Under the pieces are notes generated by a model. It ran no database searches. It worked only from the letters and a program-made list of their open reading frames with translations, and had not been told where the DNA came from. From assembly GCF_900172255.1 (NCBI RefSeq), contig NZ_FWFU01000001.1:806001-870000 (forward strand): a DNA stretch of 64,000 nt, read 5' to 3'. The DNA comes from Roseovarius halotolerans (GTDB taxonomy: Bacteria; Pseudomonadota; Alphaproteobacteria; Rhodobacterales; Rhodobacteraceae). Positions 25,902 to 35,857 of the stretch are shown here, piece after piece (the stretch's first letter is position 1; the number at the start of each line of letters is the position of its first letter). The position numbers and the translations under genes are program-made.

Positions 25902-25912
25902 GCGCGCGGGGG

Positions 25913-26320
25913 TCAGCGGCGGATGCAGTAACCCGCGCCACGATACATCGTCGGCGCCTTGCGCGGGCAGCCCGCGACCACGGCCTTGCGGCGCAGCACC
26001 ACGACCGGGCCGGTCTGGCGGCCAAGCGCCTTGTCGGCGCAGGCGTTGATCCATGCGGCCTCGTCGGGGCTGACATTGCGGTGCGGCAGGATGCGCAGGA
26101 TCGTCTGGCCGCCCCAGGGATATTCCACATAACTGGCCTGAAAGCGCGGCCAGCCGCGCTGACCGAGCTCGTCCTTGCAGGCGACGAGGGCGCTGCGCTG
26201 TTCGGAGACCGAGACATAGGGCGCCTGGCGGGTCTGGCCGCCGGCAAGGCCGGGGGTGGCGCCCTGCAGGACAAGGAAAAGGGCGGCGGCCACCATCGCA
26301 AATCGTGCAGTGCAAGACAT
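25913..26320 (-). CDS. Small secreted protein of unknown function
   Basis: This 135-residue protein begins with a signal peptide (about 1-27, MSCTARFAMVAAALFLVLQG with Ala-Gly-Gly after the hydrophobic core). The mature part has four cysteines (in LVACKDELG, INACADKAL, AGCPRKA and GYCIRR), suggesting two disulfides in the periplasm. Start at 26320 is fixed by GGAGAAGGAG upstream; a longer frame exists but would bury the signal peptide. It is convergent with dddL, with 11 bases between stops. I do not recognise a family. Confidence 0.75.
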   Translation of the reverse strand: MSCTARFAMVAAALFLVLQGATPGLAGGQTRQAPYVSVSEQRSALVACKDELGQRGWPRFQASYVEYPWGGQTILRILPHRNVSPDEAAWINACADKALGRQTGPVVVLRRKAVVAGCPRKAPTMYRGAGYCIRR

Positions 26321-26508
26321 CAATGAAACTCCTTCTCCGGGCGACGTCGAAACATGGGCGGATGGCGCGGTCATGTCGGAGGGCACGACATCCGGGGGAT
26401 GCGAATCAAACGGTCGATGCGTCAAAAACGGGGAAATCGGTAAAAACCGCACCGCAGGGCCGGAAACCGGGCCGGGCAGAGCGGGCACATGCTGCAAGGG
26501 GAAAGAGA

Positions 26509-26538
26509 AAAGGCGCCGCTGTCAAGCAGGGCGCCTTT
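26509..26538 (-). terminator. Terminator after the bactofilin operon
   Basis: AAAGGCGCC (26509-26517) and GGCGCCTTT (26530-26538) make a perfect 9-base stem with a 12-base loop. On the minus strand it is followed by a T-rich stretch (TTTTCTCTTT). It lies 33 bases past the bactofilin stop. Confidence 0.8.
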
Positions 26539-26570
26539 CGATGTCGTGCGATCAGGTCGCGCTCAGCGGG

Positions 26571-27140
26571 TCAGGACCCGGATTTGGCGGGGGCTGCCTG
26601 AGAGGCGCTGGCGCTGCTGCCGGAGGCGGCGGGCGCCTGCTGCTGCGTGGCCGCGGCGGCCTTCTGGGCTGCGCCCTTGGAGTTGAGCGGATCGTCCTGA
26701 CGCTGGACCGAGCCTTCGAAATGGGCGCCGGATTCGATCGCGATGGTCTTGTGGATGATGTCGCCTTCGACACGGGCGGTCGAGGTCAGGCGCACCTTGA
26801 GGCCACGCACGCGGCCAACGATGCGGCCGTTGACCACCACGTCATCGGCGATCACTTCGCCCTTGATGGTGGCGCCTTCGCCGACGGTCAGAAGATGCGC
26901 GCGGATGTCGCCTTCGACGGTGCCTTCAACCTGGATGTCGCCGGTGGTCTTGAGATTGCCGGTGACATGGAGGTCCGAGGAGAGGACCGATGCGGGGGGC
27001 TTGGCCTTGGGGGCCGAGGCCTTGAATTCGCTGCCGGTCGAGCCCGAATGGGCCGAGTCGCCGGAGCGGTCCGTGCTGGCGGGCTTGGCCGCGTCGTCGG
27101 CTTTGGGTGCGGGGTCGTTGATTTTGCTCTTAGAAAACAT
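26571..27140 (-). CDS. Bactofilin
   Basis: Bactofilins are beta-helical cytoskeletal proteins that polymerise without nucleotides at the inner membrane. The 189-residue protein has a disordered N-terminal tail (about 1-55), then the bactofilin core (about 55-145) with repeated short strands such as DLHVTGNLKTTGDIQVEGTVEGDI and GATIKGEVIADDVVVNGRIVG. An Ala/Gln-rich disordered tail follows. Its start overlaps the end of the M23 peptidase gene by 11 bases. Pairing of a bactofilin with a membrane-bound M23 peptidase is known from alphaproteobacteria (BacA-LmdC type), where the filament localises the peptidase to shape the cell. Confidence 0.93.
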   Translation of the reverse strand: MFSKSKINDPAPKADDAAKPASTDRSGDSAHSGSTGSEFKASAPKAKPPASVLSSDLHVTGNLKTTGDIQVEGTVEGDIRAHLLTVGEGATIKGEVIADDVVVNGRIVGRVRGLKVRLTSTARVEGDIIHKTIAIESGAHFEGSVQRQDDPLNSKGAAQKAAAATQQQAPAASGSSASASQAAPAKSGS

Positions 27141-28446
27141 CGTTAGCAGCCTTGATATATGTCATGGGGTTGACGGGTTTGCCGCCGACACGGACCTCGT
27201 AGTGTAGATGGGTGCCCGTGGAACGTCCAGTGTTGCCCATATCACCGATCTGATCCCCGCGCGAGACCCTTTGGCCAACCTTCACGCGAAGTTTGGACAT
27301 ATGGGCATAGCGGGTCTCGATGCCGAACTCGTGGCGGATCTTGACCAGGTGGCCATAGCCCGAGAGCCAGCCCGCATGGGTGACGACGCCATCGGCCGTG
27401 GCGTAGATCGGCGTGCCGTGGGGCGCGGCGAAATCGGTGCCGTTATGCATCCGGCCCCAGCGCATGCCGAAACCGGAGGTGTAGCGAAACGAATTCTTGA
27501 CCGGGATCGCGAAGGGCGCCTTTTGCGCGGCGATCCGGTAGAGGTTCAGCTTGTCCATCTGGTCGAGGATACGGTTGGCGCGCATCGCATCGCTCGAGGG
27601 TTCCTGACCGCGGGTCGAGAAGCTGAGCGGGGTGAGCGGGCCGCCCTGGCCGGAATAGCCCCTGCGCACCGTGTCCAGCAGCGTCTTGGGGTTCATCCCG
27701 GCGGCGCGGAACATCTTGTCGAGCGGTTCGACCGAGATCGTCATCGCGTCTTCGAGCTGGCTGAAGATCTGTTCGTTCTGGTCGCGCATCAGTTCGATGC
27801 GCAGCGCCATTTCATCGGCTTCGAGCAGGGCCTGCTGGGCGTCGTTGCTGATCTTGTCGCGCTCAACGGCGGTGTCGGCCAGCGCGGTGGCGAGGAAATC
27901 GAGCATGCCGTCGCCGGTGCTGTCTTCGCCATTGCCCGGTGTGCCGCCCTGGTTGTCGAGGGCGCTAGCGAGTTCCTGCGCCTCGGCGCGGGCGGTGTCG
28001 CGTTCCTTGACCGTGCGCCGCAGGGATTTCTGGATCACCTCGATTCCGGTTTCCAATTCGCGGCGGCGGGTTTCGGAGGCGAGAAGCTCGGTCTGCATCA
28101 CCGAGATCTGCTGAAGCGCAGAGTTGAAGCGTTCCTGTGCGGCCAGCGCCTCGTCGGCGCGCATGTCGCGCTCGTCGGACAGGGCGTTGAGGCGGTATTC
28201 GTAAGTGCGTTGATCGCGCTTGGCCTGTTCGCGGAAATTGCCAGAGCCGATGCTGTCCATCAGAAGGATTGCGGTGGCGATGATCGCCCAGGCGACGATG
28301 GCGGCGGCACCTGCGAAGGCCAGAAGCTGCGAATGGGGACGCAGCCGGATGAAGCGCGTATCGGTATCGGATTTGAGAAACACCCGGCGTTCCGGGAAGT
28401 GTTTTTCGAGCAGGGCATTCAGCCCGATGGCAAAGCGTCTATGCAA
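27130..28446 (-). CDS. M23 family metallopeptidase, membrane-anchored (LmdC-like)
   Basis: The 438-residue protein has a short cytoplasmic N-terminus, one membrane segment (about 40-66) and a long periplasmic coiled coil (about 75-215). The C-terminal LytM/M23 endopeptidase domain carries zinc ligands in MHNGTDFAAPHG (H, D) and THLHYEV (HxH). It would cleave peptidoglycan peptide cross-links. The domain looks catalytically intact. It is the first gene of a two-gene operon with the bactofilin (11-base overlap), which probably binds its cytoplasmic N-terminus. The upstream 193 bases carry only a weak 5-base hairpin (28499-28515). Confidence 0.92.
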   Translation of the reverse strand: MHRRFAIGLNALLEKHFPERRVFLKSDTDTRFIRLRPHSQLLAFAGAAAIVAWAIIATAILLMDSIGSGNFREQAKRDQRTYEYRLNALSDERDMRADEALAAQERFNSALQQISVMQTELLASETRRRELETGIEVIQKSLRRTVKERDTARAEAQELASALDNQGGTPGNGEDSTGDGMLDFLATALADTAVERDKISNDAQQALLEADEMALRIELMRDQNEQIFSQLEDAMTISVEPLDKMFRAAGMNPKTLLDTVRRGYSGQGGPLTPLSFSTRGQEPSSDAMRANRILDQMDKLNLYRIAAQKAPFAIPVKNSFRYTSGFGMRWGRMHNGTDFAAPHGTPIYATADGVVTHAGWLSGYGHLVKIRHEFGIETRYAHMSKLRVKVGQRVSRGDQIGDMGNTGRSTGTHLHYEVRVGGKPVNPMTYIKAANDVF

Positions 28447-28639
28447 GTCGTCCCGTCCCTTGTAGCCCTTCCCAGTCGTGGCACGCTTCGTTACGATTGG
28501 TCATCTTTCGTGACCAGGCGTGCTCGAAGGTGGCTTAGCGAGTGGATTTCCGTGGGGCAAGGTTTTTGGGCAACGACGGGCGGGAATTGAGCCGATTGTT
28601 GCCAGACCGGCGAAAAATCGCCGATCTGCAAGGGGTTGC

Positions 28640-29467
28640 CTAGCCTTTCGCAGTGGGTTCATCGGCCAGCGGCCAGTAGAAATCGGGCGGCAGACCGGCC
28701 TCGGCGCGCTTTTCCTCGTTGAAGGGCGGCTTGAGCGCGCCGTGAAAATAGCGCCGCACAAGGTCGTGAAACACCTCCTTGGGATCAAGATCGTGACGGC
28801 CGCAGAGGAAATGGAACCATTTCGAGCCATAAGCGACGTGATGGACCTCTTCGGCGTAGATAACCTGCATCGCCTCGACCGCGCGGGTATCCCCGGCCTT
28901 GGTGAAGATGTCGATCATGCCGGGGGTGACATCGAGCCCGCGGGCCTCGAGCACCATCGGCACCACCGCCAGCCGGCCCATCAGGTCGCTGGCCGTGTCC
29001 TCGGCGGCGCGCCACATGCCGGCATGGGCGGGCAGGGCGCCGTAATGGCTGTCATGGGCTTCAAGGCAGTCGCATATCAGGTTGAAATGTTTTGATTCCT
29101 CGTCGGCGGACTTGACCCAGTCATCGTAGAAACCGACCGGCATCGGCACATGGCCGAACCGCGCGATGATGTCCCAGTGCAGATCGACCGCGTTGAGTTC
29201 GATATGCGCGACGGCATGAAGAATGGCGAGCCGCCCTTGCGGGCTGCCGGGGCGGCGGCGGGGCACGTCGCGCGGATCAAGAAGTTCGGGGCGGTCGGGG
29301 CGCGCCGGACGCAGGGGCGGATCGGCAAGCCCCACGGGAATGTCGCGCCCGGCGGCGCGTGCCGCGAACCAGGTTTCCGCATGGCGGCGCGAGAGCGCGG
29401 TCTTCTCGCGCCCATCCTTTGTCGAGAGCACCTCGACCGCCATCTCTGTCAGGGTCTGTGCGCTCAC
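28640..29467 (-). CDS. DUF455 ferritin-like protein
   Basis: The 275-residue protein matches the DUF455/COG2833 family. Its helical core carries repeated Glu and His residues: AVAHIELNAVDLHWDII, ADEESKHFNLICDCLEAHD and VIYAEEVHHVAYGSKWFHFLC. Such E...ExxH pairs suggest a di-iron ferritin-like four-helix bundle. The function is unknown; homologues have been linked to diverse oxidations by analogy only. Translation starts at GTG 29467 overlapping the bcp stop, so it is translationally coupled to the peroxiredoxin, hinting at an oxidative-stress or iron context. Confidence 0.85.
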   Translation of the reverse strand: MSAQTLTEMAVEVLSTKDGREKTALSRRHAETWFAARAAGRDIPVGLADPPLRPARPDRPELLDPRDVPRRRPGSPQGRLAILHAVAHIELNAVDLHWDIIARFGHVPMPVGFYDDWVKSADEESKHFNLICDCLEAHDSHYGALPAHAGMWRAAEDTASDLMGRLAVVPMVLEARGLDVTPGMIDIFTKAGDTRAVEAMQVIYAEEVHHVAYGSKWFHFLCGRHDLDPKEVFHDLVRRYFHGALKPPFNEEKRAEAGLPPDFYWPLADEPTAKG

Positions 29468-29925
29468 AGTGCGCGCACCGCGTCGAGCACCTCGTCGGCG
29501 TGGCCGGGCACCTTGACCTTTGGCCAGACGCGGGCGATGCGCCCCTCGCCGTCGATCAGGAAGGTCGTGCGCTCGATCCCCCAGAAGGTCTTGCCATACA
29601 TGCTTTTCTGCTTCCAGACGCCGTATTGCTCGCAGATGTCGGAGTCGGCATCCGAGAGGAGCGGCACGCCGAGGTCGTGCTTGTCGCGGAATTTCTGGTG
29701 CTTTTCGACGGTATCCCTGGAAATCCCCAGGACCTCGGCCCCGGACTCGGCGAAGGCGTCCTTGAGGGCGGTGAAGGCCAGTGCCTCCTTGGTGCAGCCG
29801 GAGGTGTCGTCGCGCGGGTAGAAGAACAGCACCACAGGCGCGGGGCGCAGGGCCGAAAGGGTGACGGAGGTGCCGCCATCGCGGGGCAGGGTGAAGTCGG
29901 GGGCGATATTGCCGGGATCGGGCAT
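29464..29925 (-). CDS. bcp: Thioredoxin-dependent peroxiredoxin, BCP/PrxQ type
   Basis: BCP reduces hydrogen peroxide and organic peroxides using thioredoxin. The 153-residue protein has the thioredoxin fold and the motif VVLFFYPRDDTSGCTKEALAF with peroxidatic C44. The resolving Cys five residues later in many BCP proteins is absent (Ala), so this is a 1-Cys or atypical 2-Cys type; another Cys lies in SDICEQYGV. WGIERTTFLIDGEGRIARVW is typical of the family end. It precedes the DUF455 gene with a 4-base overlap and is divergent from the AsmA-like gene. Confidence 0.94.
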   Translation of the reverse strand: MPDPGNIAPDFTLPRDGGTSVTLSALRPAPVVLFFYPRDDTSGCTKEALAFTALKDAFAESGAEVLGISRDTVEKHQKFRDKHDLGVPLLSDADSDICEQYGVWKQKSMYGKTFWGIERTTFLIDGEGRIARVWPKVKVPGHADEVLDAVRAL

Positions 29926-30033
29926 GGGCTTTCCTTGTTATGGGTTTGACTCCGGGTCATATTAGGGCAGGAGACGCCGGAATAAAGACATCAGGCAGGC
30001 GGCCGGAAAATCCGGGCCGAGCGAACAAGACGA

Positions 30034-33000
30034 ATGAGCGAGTCCCAGGACATTAAGCCGCGCGCCGGGCGCGCCCGCAGGGCGCTGCCCTGGGTGGTGT
30101 CGGCGCTGGTTGCGGTGATCATCATGCTGGCGGTGGCGGTGAGCCTGGCCGCGGGGCGCGAATTCGTTGCGCCGGAGTGGCTGCGCGAGAAGATCAGCCA
30201 GAAGATAAACGCCGATCTCGAGGGTGTGTCGCTGCGGTTCGGCGAGGTCGCGCTGGTGATCGAATCCGACTGGGTGCCAAGGCTGAGCCTGCATGACGTG
30301 ACCCTGAGCGATGCATCGGGCGTGACGCTGGCCAGCCTGTCGCGCGCGCAGAGCAAGGTGGCGCTTGGGCCGCTTTTGCAGGGCGCGTTGCAGCCCGCGG
30401 AGATCAGCCTGTCGGGGGCGAGGGTGACATTGCGGCGCTCGAAGGATGGCGCGGTGGGGCTGAGCGTGGGCGAGACCGCGCCGCCGCTGGAGGAGGCTGC
30501 CAACCTGGGCGCGCTGGCGGCGCAGCTTGACGCGGTGCTGGAGCGGCCGCATTTCGCGGCGCTGCGCGAGGTCGAGGCCAGCAACCTGACGCTGCGTTAC
30601 GAGGATGCGCGCGCGGACAGGGCCTGGAATGTCGATGACGGGCGCTTCGAGATGACGCGCGAAGGCGACCGGCTGACGCTGCGAGGGGATGTCGCGCTGC
30701 TGGGCGCGCGGGCCTATGCGACGACGCTGGCGATGAACTATACCCGCGAGATCGGCGAGACGGCGGCGGATTTCGGGGTCACGTTCGAGGACATGCCGGC
30801 GCGCGACATTGCCGGGCAATCCGCGGCGATGACCTGGCTCGGGGCGCTCGATGCGCCGATATCGGGTTCGCTCCGGGCCTCGCTGGACGAAAGCGGGCGG
30901 CTGGGGCTTCTGAATGCGACCCTGCAGATCGCCGAGGGCGTGCTGCAGCCGACCGAGGCGACCGAGCCGGTCGCGTTCTCGCAGGCGCGGGTCTATTTTT
31001 CCTACGATCCGGCGCAGCAATTGCTGCGTTTCGACGAGATATCGGTGGACAGCAAATGGGTGTCGGCGCTGGCCGAGGGGCGCGCCTATCTCGTGGGGAT
31101 GGAATCGGGCTGGCCGAGCGAGTTGCTGGGGCAGTTCCAGTTTCGCCGGATCTCCGCCAACCCGGACGGCATGTATCCCGAACCGATCGAGGTTGAATCG
31201 GCGGTGATGGACATGCGGTTGCGGATCGATCCGTTCCTGCTGACGCTGGGCCAGCTGAGCATGAGCGACCAGTCGAGCCGCCTTGTGATGGAAGGCGCGC
31301 TCGAGGCGCGGCCCGAGGGCTGGACGCTGGCGCTGGACGCGACGATGGACGCGCTTCAGCCCGATCGGCTGTTGACGCTCTGGCCAGAGGGGCTGGCGAA
31401 GGGCGCGCGCGAATGGATCGGCAAGAACGTGACCCGCGCCGACCTGAGCAACCTGCAATTCGCCGCGCGGTTCCGGCCCGATCACGACCCGGATGTGTTC
31501 CTCGGCTTCGATTACGAGAACCTGGATACGGTGTTCATCAAGGACGTGCCGCCCATCGAGGCGGCGGCGGGGCATGCCTCATTGATCGACAGCCGTTTCG
31601 TCATCACCACGGACCGGGGCCATGTGACGGCGGCGCAGGGCGGGCGGATCGATATTTCGGGCACCAGTTTCATCATCCCCGACGTGAATATCGAGCGTGG
31701 CCCGGCGGGAGCGCGACTGACGACCGACAGCACCATCACCGCGGCGCTGTCGCTGCTGGACGAGGGGCCGTTCGGTTTCATGCGCAAGGCGAACCTGCCG
31801 GTGACGCTGGCGGATGGGCGCGCGCAGCTGACGGGGCGGCTGGACTTCCTGCTGAAGAAGGAGCTGAGCCCGGATGAGGTGGCGTTCAGCGTCAATGGGC
31901 GCCTGAGCGACGTGCGCAGCGAGACATTGGTGCCGGGGCGGGTGCTGGCGGCGTCCGAGCTGGAGCTGTTGGGCGACAATGCCGGGATCGGCGTGTCGGG
32001 TGCGGGGCGCGTCGGGCGGGTGCCGGTCGAGGGGCAGTGGCGCACGGCGCTTGGCGAGCAAAGCGACGGCACCGGCCGGGTGACGGGCTGGATCGAGCTG
32101 TCGGAGCGCTTCGCCGACGAATTCCGCATCGGTCTGCCGCCGGGCAGCCTGTCGGGGGCGGGGCGCGCCGAGATCAAGGTCGATTTGCCGCCCGGAGAGC
32201 CGGGGCGTTTCGTGATGCGCTCGGACCTTGCCGGCGTGGGGCTGAGCGTGCCGCAGCTGGGATGGGCATTGGGGACGCAGGCGACGGGCGATCTGAGGGT
32301 CGAGGGCACGCTGGGCGAGCCGCCCGAGATCGAGTCGATCAGGCTCGATGCCGGCGGGCTTGAGGCGCGCGGGGCTGTCACGCTGAATGATGACGGCACG
32401 CTGGCGCGGGCGGAATTCGCGCGCGTGCGGATGGGGACATGGCTCAATGCGCCGGTGGAGCTGCTGGGGCGCGGCGCGCAGCTGGCGCCGCAGGTGCTGG
32501 TGTCGGGCGGGATGGTGGATCTGCGCCAGACATCGCTGGCGGGGGATGGCAGCGGCGGCGGTGGCGACGGCGGTGATCGCGATGGCGGGCCGGTATCGCT
32601 GGCGCTGGACCGGCTGATCATATCGGACGGGATCGTGCTGACGGATTTTCGCGCCGATCTGGACATGGGTGGCGGGGCGTCGGGGCGATTTACCGGGCAG
32701 GTGAATGGCGGGCCGACGGTGACCGGGCGGATCGCGCCCAAGGACGGGCGCAGCGCCTTTCAGATCCGCTCGCAGGATGCGGGCGCGGTTCTGGCGGCGG
32801 CGGGGATGCTCAAGCAGGCGCGCGACGGCGAGATGAACCTGGTGCTGGTGCCGGTCGCGGGGCCGGGGCGCTATGAAGGCTCGCTTGAGGTCATGAATGT
32901 GCGTCTGACCGATGCCCCGGCGCTGGCGGCGCTGCTCAATACCGTAAGCGTGGTGGGGCTGATCGATCAGCTGCGCGGCGAGGGCATCCATTTCAGCGAG

Positions 33001-33384
33001 GTGAATTCGCGCTTCCTGCTGACGCCGCGGCGCGTGACGCTGTTATCGGGCAGCGCCGTGGGGGCGTCGATGGGGGTGTCGATGGAAGGGTATTACGACC
33101 TTGAAAGCACGATGATGGACATGCAGGGGGTGATTTCGCCGTTCTACCTGGTGAATTCGGCCGGTGGCCTGTTTACACGGCGCGGTGAGGGGCTGGTGGG
33201 AATGAACTATACCATGCGCGGGCCGGTGGCGCAGCCAAGGGTCAGCGTCAATCCGTTGTCGGTGTTCACGCCGGGGATGTTCCGCGATCTGTTTCGCCGC
33301 CCGCCGCCGGGTGGTGGCGGGGCAGGCGCGGCAACGCCCGAACGCCGGAGTTTGCCTAGAGACGGTGGAGAGGCCGGACAGTGA
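30034..33384 (+). CDS. AsmA-like/DUF3971 envelope protein (YhdP/TamB-type)
   Basis: The 1116-residue protein has a basic N-terminus, one membrane segment (about 18-45) and a very long beta-rich periplasmic part. Repeated amphipathic strands with DUF3971-like and AsmA_2-like C-terminal segments are visible ([43 protein letters not shown]). Proteins of this architecture (YhdP, TamB, YdbH) are thought to carry phospholipids across the periplasm to the outer membrane. A Gly/Asp-rich run near residue 845-855 is low-complexity. The start ATG at 30034 has no strong ribosome binding site. Its stop overlaps the queA start by four bases, so queA depends on its transcription. Confidence 0.88.
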   Translation: MSESQDIKPRAGRARRALPWVVSALVAVIIMLAVAVSLAAGREFVAPEWLREKISQKINADLEGVSLRFGEVALVIESDWVPRLSLHDVTLSDASGVTLASLSRAQSKVALGPLLQGALQPAEISLSGARVTLRRSKDGAVGLSVGETAPPLEEAANLGALAAQLDAVLERPHFAALREVEASNLTLRYEDARADRAWNVDDGRFEMTREGDRLTLRGDVALLGARAYATTLAMNYTREIGETAADFGVTFEDMPARDIAGQSAAMTWLGALDAPISGSLRASLDESGRLGLLNATLQIAEGVLQPTEATEPVAFSQARVYFSYDPAQQLLRFDEISVDSKWVSALAEGRAYLVGMESGWPSELLGQFQFRRISANPDGMYPEPIEVESAVMDMRLRIDPFLLTLGQLSMSDQSSRLVMEGALEARPEGWTLALDATMDALQPDRLLTLWPEGLAKGAREWIGKNVTRADLSNLQFAARFRPDHDPDVFLGFDYENLDTVFIKDVPPIEAAAGHASLIDSRFVITTDRGHVTAAQGGRIDISGTSFIIPDVNIERGPAGARLTTDSTITAALSLLDEGPFGFMRKANLPVTLADGRAQLTGRLDFLLKKELSPDEVAFSVNGRLSDVRSETLVPGRVLAASELELLGDNAGIGVSGAGRVGRVPVEGQWRTALGEQSDGTGRVTGWIELSERFADEFRIGLPPGSLSGAGRAEIKVDLPPGEPGRFVMRSDLAGVGLSVPQLGWALGTQATGDLRVEGTLGEPPEIESIRLDAGGLEARGAVTLNDDGTLARAEFARVRMGTWLNAPVELLGRGAQLAPQVLVSGGMVDLRQTSLAGDGSGGGGDGGDRDGGPVSLALDRLIISDGIVLTDFRADLDMGGGASGRFTGQVNGGPTVTGRIAPKDGRSAFQIRSQDAGAVLAAAGMLKQARDGEMNLVLVPVAGPGRYEGSLEVMNVRLTDAPALAALLNTVSVVGLIDQLRGEGIHFSEVNSRFLLTPRRVTLLSGSAVGASMGVSMEGYYDLESTMMDMQGVISPFYLVNSAGGLFTRRGEGLVGMNYTMRGPVAQPRVSVNPLSVFTPGMFRDLFRRPPPGGGGAGAATPERRSLPRDGGEAGQ

Positions 33385-34433
33385 AGCTGAGCGATTTCGA
33401 TTTCGAGCTGCCAGAAGATTTGATCGCCACGCGCCCGGCGCGGCCGCGCAGTTCGGCGCGCCTGCTGGTGGCCGAGGGCGCGGCGATACATGATTCATGC
33501 GTGCGCGATCTGGGCGACTGGCTGCGCCCCGGCGACCGGCTGGTGCTGAACGACACGGCCGTGATCCCCGCGCGCCTGAGTGGCGCGCGCAGGCGCACGG
33601 GCCCCGAGGGCGAGACGAGCGCAAGGATCGAGGTCACGCTGCTGGAGCCGGGGCGCGAGGGGGATTGGGCGGCGCTGGTGAAACCGCTCAAGAAGCTGCG
33701 CGTCGGCGAGGCCGTGCAGTTCGCGGCCGGGCTGGAGGCCGAGTTGCTGGCCAAGGACGAAGGGCAGGCAAGGCTGCGATTCAACCTGGAGGGCGAGGCA
33801 TTCGACAGCGCGCTCGCAGAGGCCGGGGCGATGCCCCTGCCGCCCTATATCGCCGCGCGCCGCGCTGCCGACGAGCAGGACAAGACCGATTACCAGACCG
33901 TCTGGGCGCGTGCGCCGGGCGCGGTGGCGGCGCCGACGGCGTCGCTGCATTTCGACGAGGCGTTGCTGAAGGACCTGCACGCGCGCGGCATCGCCTTCAG
34001 CCATGTGACGCTGCATGTGGGGGCGGGCACCTTCTTGCCGGTCAAGGTCGAGGACGTGACCACCCACAGGATGCATGCCGAATGGGGCGAGGTCAGCGAA
34101 AAGGCCGCCGCCGAGATCGCCGCCACGAAGGCGGCGGGCGGCCGGGTGATCCCGGTGGGCACAACCGCGCTGCGCCTGATCGAAAGTGCGGCGCGCGAAA
34201 GCGGCGCTATCGCGCCCTGGCGGGGCGAGACCGACATCTTCATTTATCCGGGTTTCGATTTCCGTGTGAGCGACGCGCTGATGACCAATTTCCACCTGCC
34301 GCGCTCGACCCTGTTGATGCTGGTTTCGGCGCTGATGGGGCAGGCGCGTATCCGGGCGATCTATGACCACGCGCTCGAACAGCGCTATCGCTTCTTTTCA
34401 TATGGGGACGCGTCGCTGTTGATTCCGGGGTGA
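33381..34433 (+). CDS. queA: S-adenosylmethionine:tRNA ribosyltransferase-isomerase
   Basis: QueA transfers and isomerises the ribosyl of SAM onto 7-aminomethyl-7-deazaguanine in tRNA, making epoxyqueuosine. The 350-residue protein has the family blocks [29 protein letters not shown], the [12 protein letters not shown] region, [18 protein letters not shown] and [19 protein letters not shown]. All expected regions are present and the length is normal. Translation starts at GTG 33381 within the stop of the AsmA-like gene. No other queuosine genes are in the window. Confidence 0.96.
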   Translation: MKLSDFDFELPEDLIATRPARPRSSARLLVAEGAAIHDSCVRDLGDWLRPGDRLVLNDTAVIPARLSGARRRTGPEGETSARIEVTLLEPGREGDWAALVKPLKKLRVGEAVQFAAGLEAELLAKDEGQARLRFNLEGEAFDSALAEAGAMPLPPYIAARRAADEQDKTDYQTVWARAPGAVAAPTASLHFDEALLKDLHARGIAFSHVTLHVGAGTFLPVKVEDVTTHRMHAEWGEVSEKAAAEIAATKAAGGRVIPVGTTALRLIESAARESGAIAPWRGETDIFIYPGFDFRVSDALMTNFHLPRSTLLMLVSALMGQARIRAIYDHALEQRYRFFSYGDASLLIPG

Positions 34434-34482
34434 ATTGCTGGCACGGCGGGTGCGAACAGGATGACATGACGGGACGCGGGCG

Positions 34483-35736
34483 ATGTTGCAGGTGCTGAAC
34501 GGCGCATGGGCGCTATTGCTGGGAATGATGCTGTTGCAGGTGGGCAATGGCATGCAGGGCACGCTCTTGGGTATCCGTGGCCAGATCGAGGGCTTCTCGA
34601 CCATCGAGATGTCGCTGGTGATGTCGGGCTATTTCGTGGGCTTCCTGTTCGGCTCGCGCATGGCGCCCGAGATGATCCGCCGCGTCGGCCATGTGCGGGT
34701 CTTTGCGGCGCTGGCCTCGATGATCTCGGCGGTGATGATCCTTTACCCGGCGCTGACCGACCCCTTTGCATGGGGGGCGGGGCGCATCCTGATCGGGTTC
34801 TGTTTCTCGGGCGTTTATGTCACGGCGGAAAGCTGGCTGAACAATTCGGCCACCAACGAGACGCGCGGCCAGTCGCTGTCGCTTTACATGATCGTGCAGA
34901 TGGCGGGGATCGTGGCGGCGCAGTTCCTGCTGCTGGTGGCCGATCCGGGCGGGTTCATCCTGTTCATCATTCCATCGGTTCTGGTGTCGCTGAGTTTTGC
35001 GCCGATTCTGTTGTCGATCAGCCCGACACCGGCTTTCGGATCGACCAAGCCGATGACATTGCGCGAAATCCTGCGCATCTCGCCGCTGGGCTGCGTGGGC
35101 ATGTTCCTGCTGGGCGGGGTCTTTGCCGCGCAGTTCGGCATGGCGGCGGTGTTCGGCGCCGAGGCGGGGCTGAACGTGGCGCAGATTTCGACCTTTGTCG
35201 CGACGTTCTATATCGGCGCGCTGGTGCTGCAATATCCCATCGGCTGGCTGTCGGACCGGATGGACCGGCGGGTGCTGATCTTTGCCGCGGCGCTTTTGTG
35301 CGGTGTGGGCGCGATTCTGGGTTTCCTGTTCAGCGGTTACTTTGCGATGCTGCTGGTGGTGGCGGTGATCATCGGCGGCACGTCGAACCCGCTCTATTCG
35401 CTGCTGATCGCCTATACGAACGATTTCCTGGATCATGACGACATGGCCGCCGCGTCGGGCGGCATGGTGTTCATCAACGGGCTGGGGGCGGTCGCGGGGC
35501 CGCTGGTGACCGGCTGGGCGATGGGTGCGATCGGGCCGCGCGGCTTTTTCGCGGTGATCGGGGTTCTGATGCTGGCGATGGCGGGCTATGCCGCCTACCG
35601 GATGACGCAGCGCGCCGCGCCGTCGGTGGACGAGACGGAAAGCTATGCGCCGGTGGCAGCGTCCTCGTCGCATGTGGCGGTCGAGGCGGCGCAGGAATAC
35701 GCCATCGAGTCCACCCAGGAGGAGTCCGCGGCGTGA
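34483..35736 (+). CDS. MFS transporter (YcaD-like)
   Basis: A 417-residue membrane protein with 12 predicted helices. The loop GSRMAPEMIRRVGHVRVF and the second-half loop GWLSDRMDRRVLIF carry the MFS basic signature. The overall layout resembles the YcaD branch of putative drug or metabolite exporters. The substrate is unknown. The C-terminal 45 residues are acidic and probably cytoplasmic. ATG 34483 follows queA by 49 bases with a moderate purine-rich site, so it may be cotranscribed. The stop lies beside a GCGCTAACGTC sequence that also occurs upstream of the DUF808 gene. Confidence 0.85.
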   Translation: MLQVLNGAWALLLGMMLLQVGNGMQGTLLGIRGQIEGFSTIEMSLVMSGYFVGFLFGSRMAPEMIRRVGHVRVFAALASMISAVMILYPALTDPFAWGAGRILIGFCFSGVYVTAESWLNNSATNETRGQSLSLYMIVQMAGIVAAQFLLLVADPGGFILFIIPSVLVSLSFAPILLSISPTPAFGSTKPMTLREILRISPLGCVGMFLLGGVFAAQFGMAAVFGAEAGLNVAQISTFVATFYIGALVLQYPIGWLSDRMDRRVLIFAAALLCGVGAILGFLFSGYFAMLLVVAVIIGGTSNPLYSLLIAYTNDFLDHDDMAAASGGMVFINGLGAVAGPLVTGWAMGAIGPRGFFAVIGVLMLAMAGYAAYRMTQRAAPSVDETESYAPVAASSSHVAVEAAQEYAIESTQEESAA

Positions 35737-35857
35737 TTGCGCTAACGTCACACGGGTGTCGTGGCTGTAGTAATAAGTTACTGTCATTTCAGGTGAATGT
35801 CAGTTTAACGTTTTTGTAACATGAAGTGGACGGATCTGGGAAAGACGAGGAGGGCCC

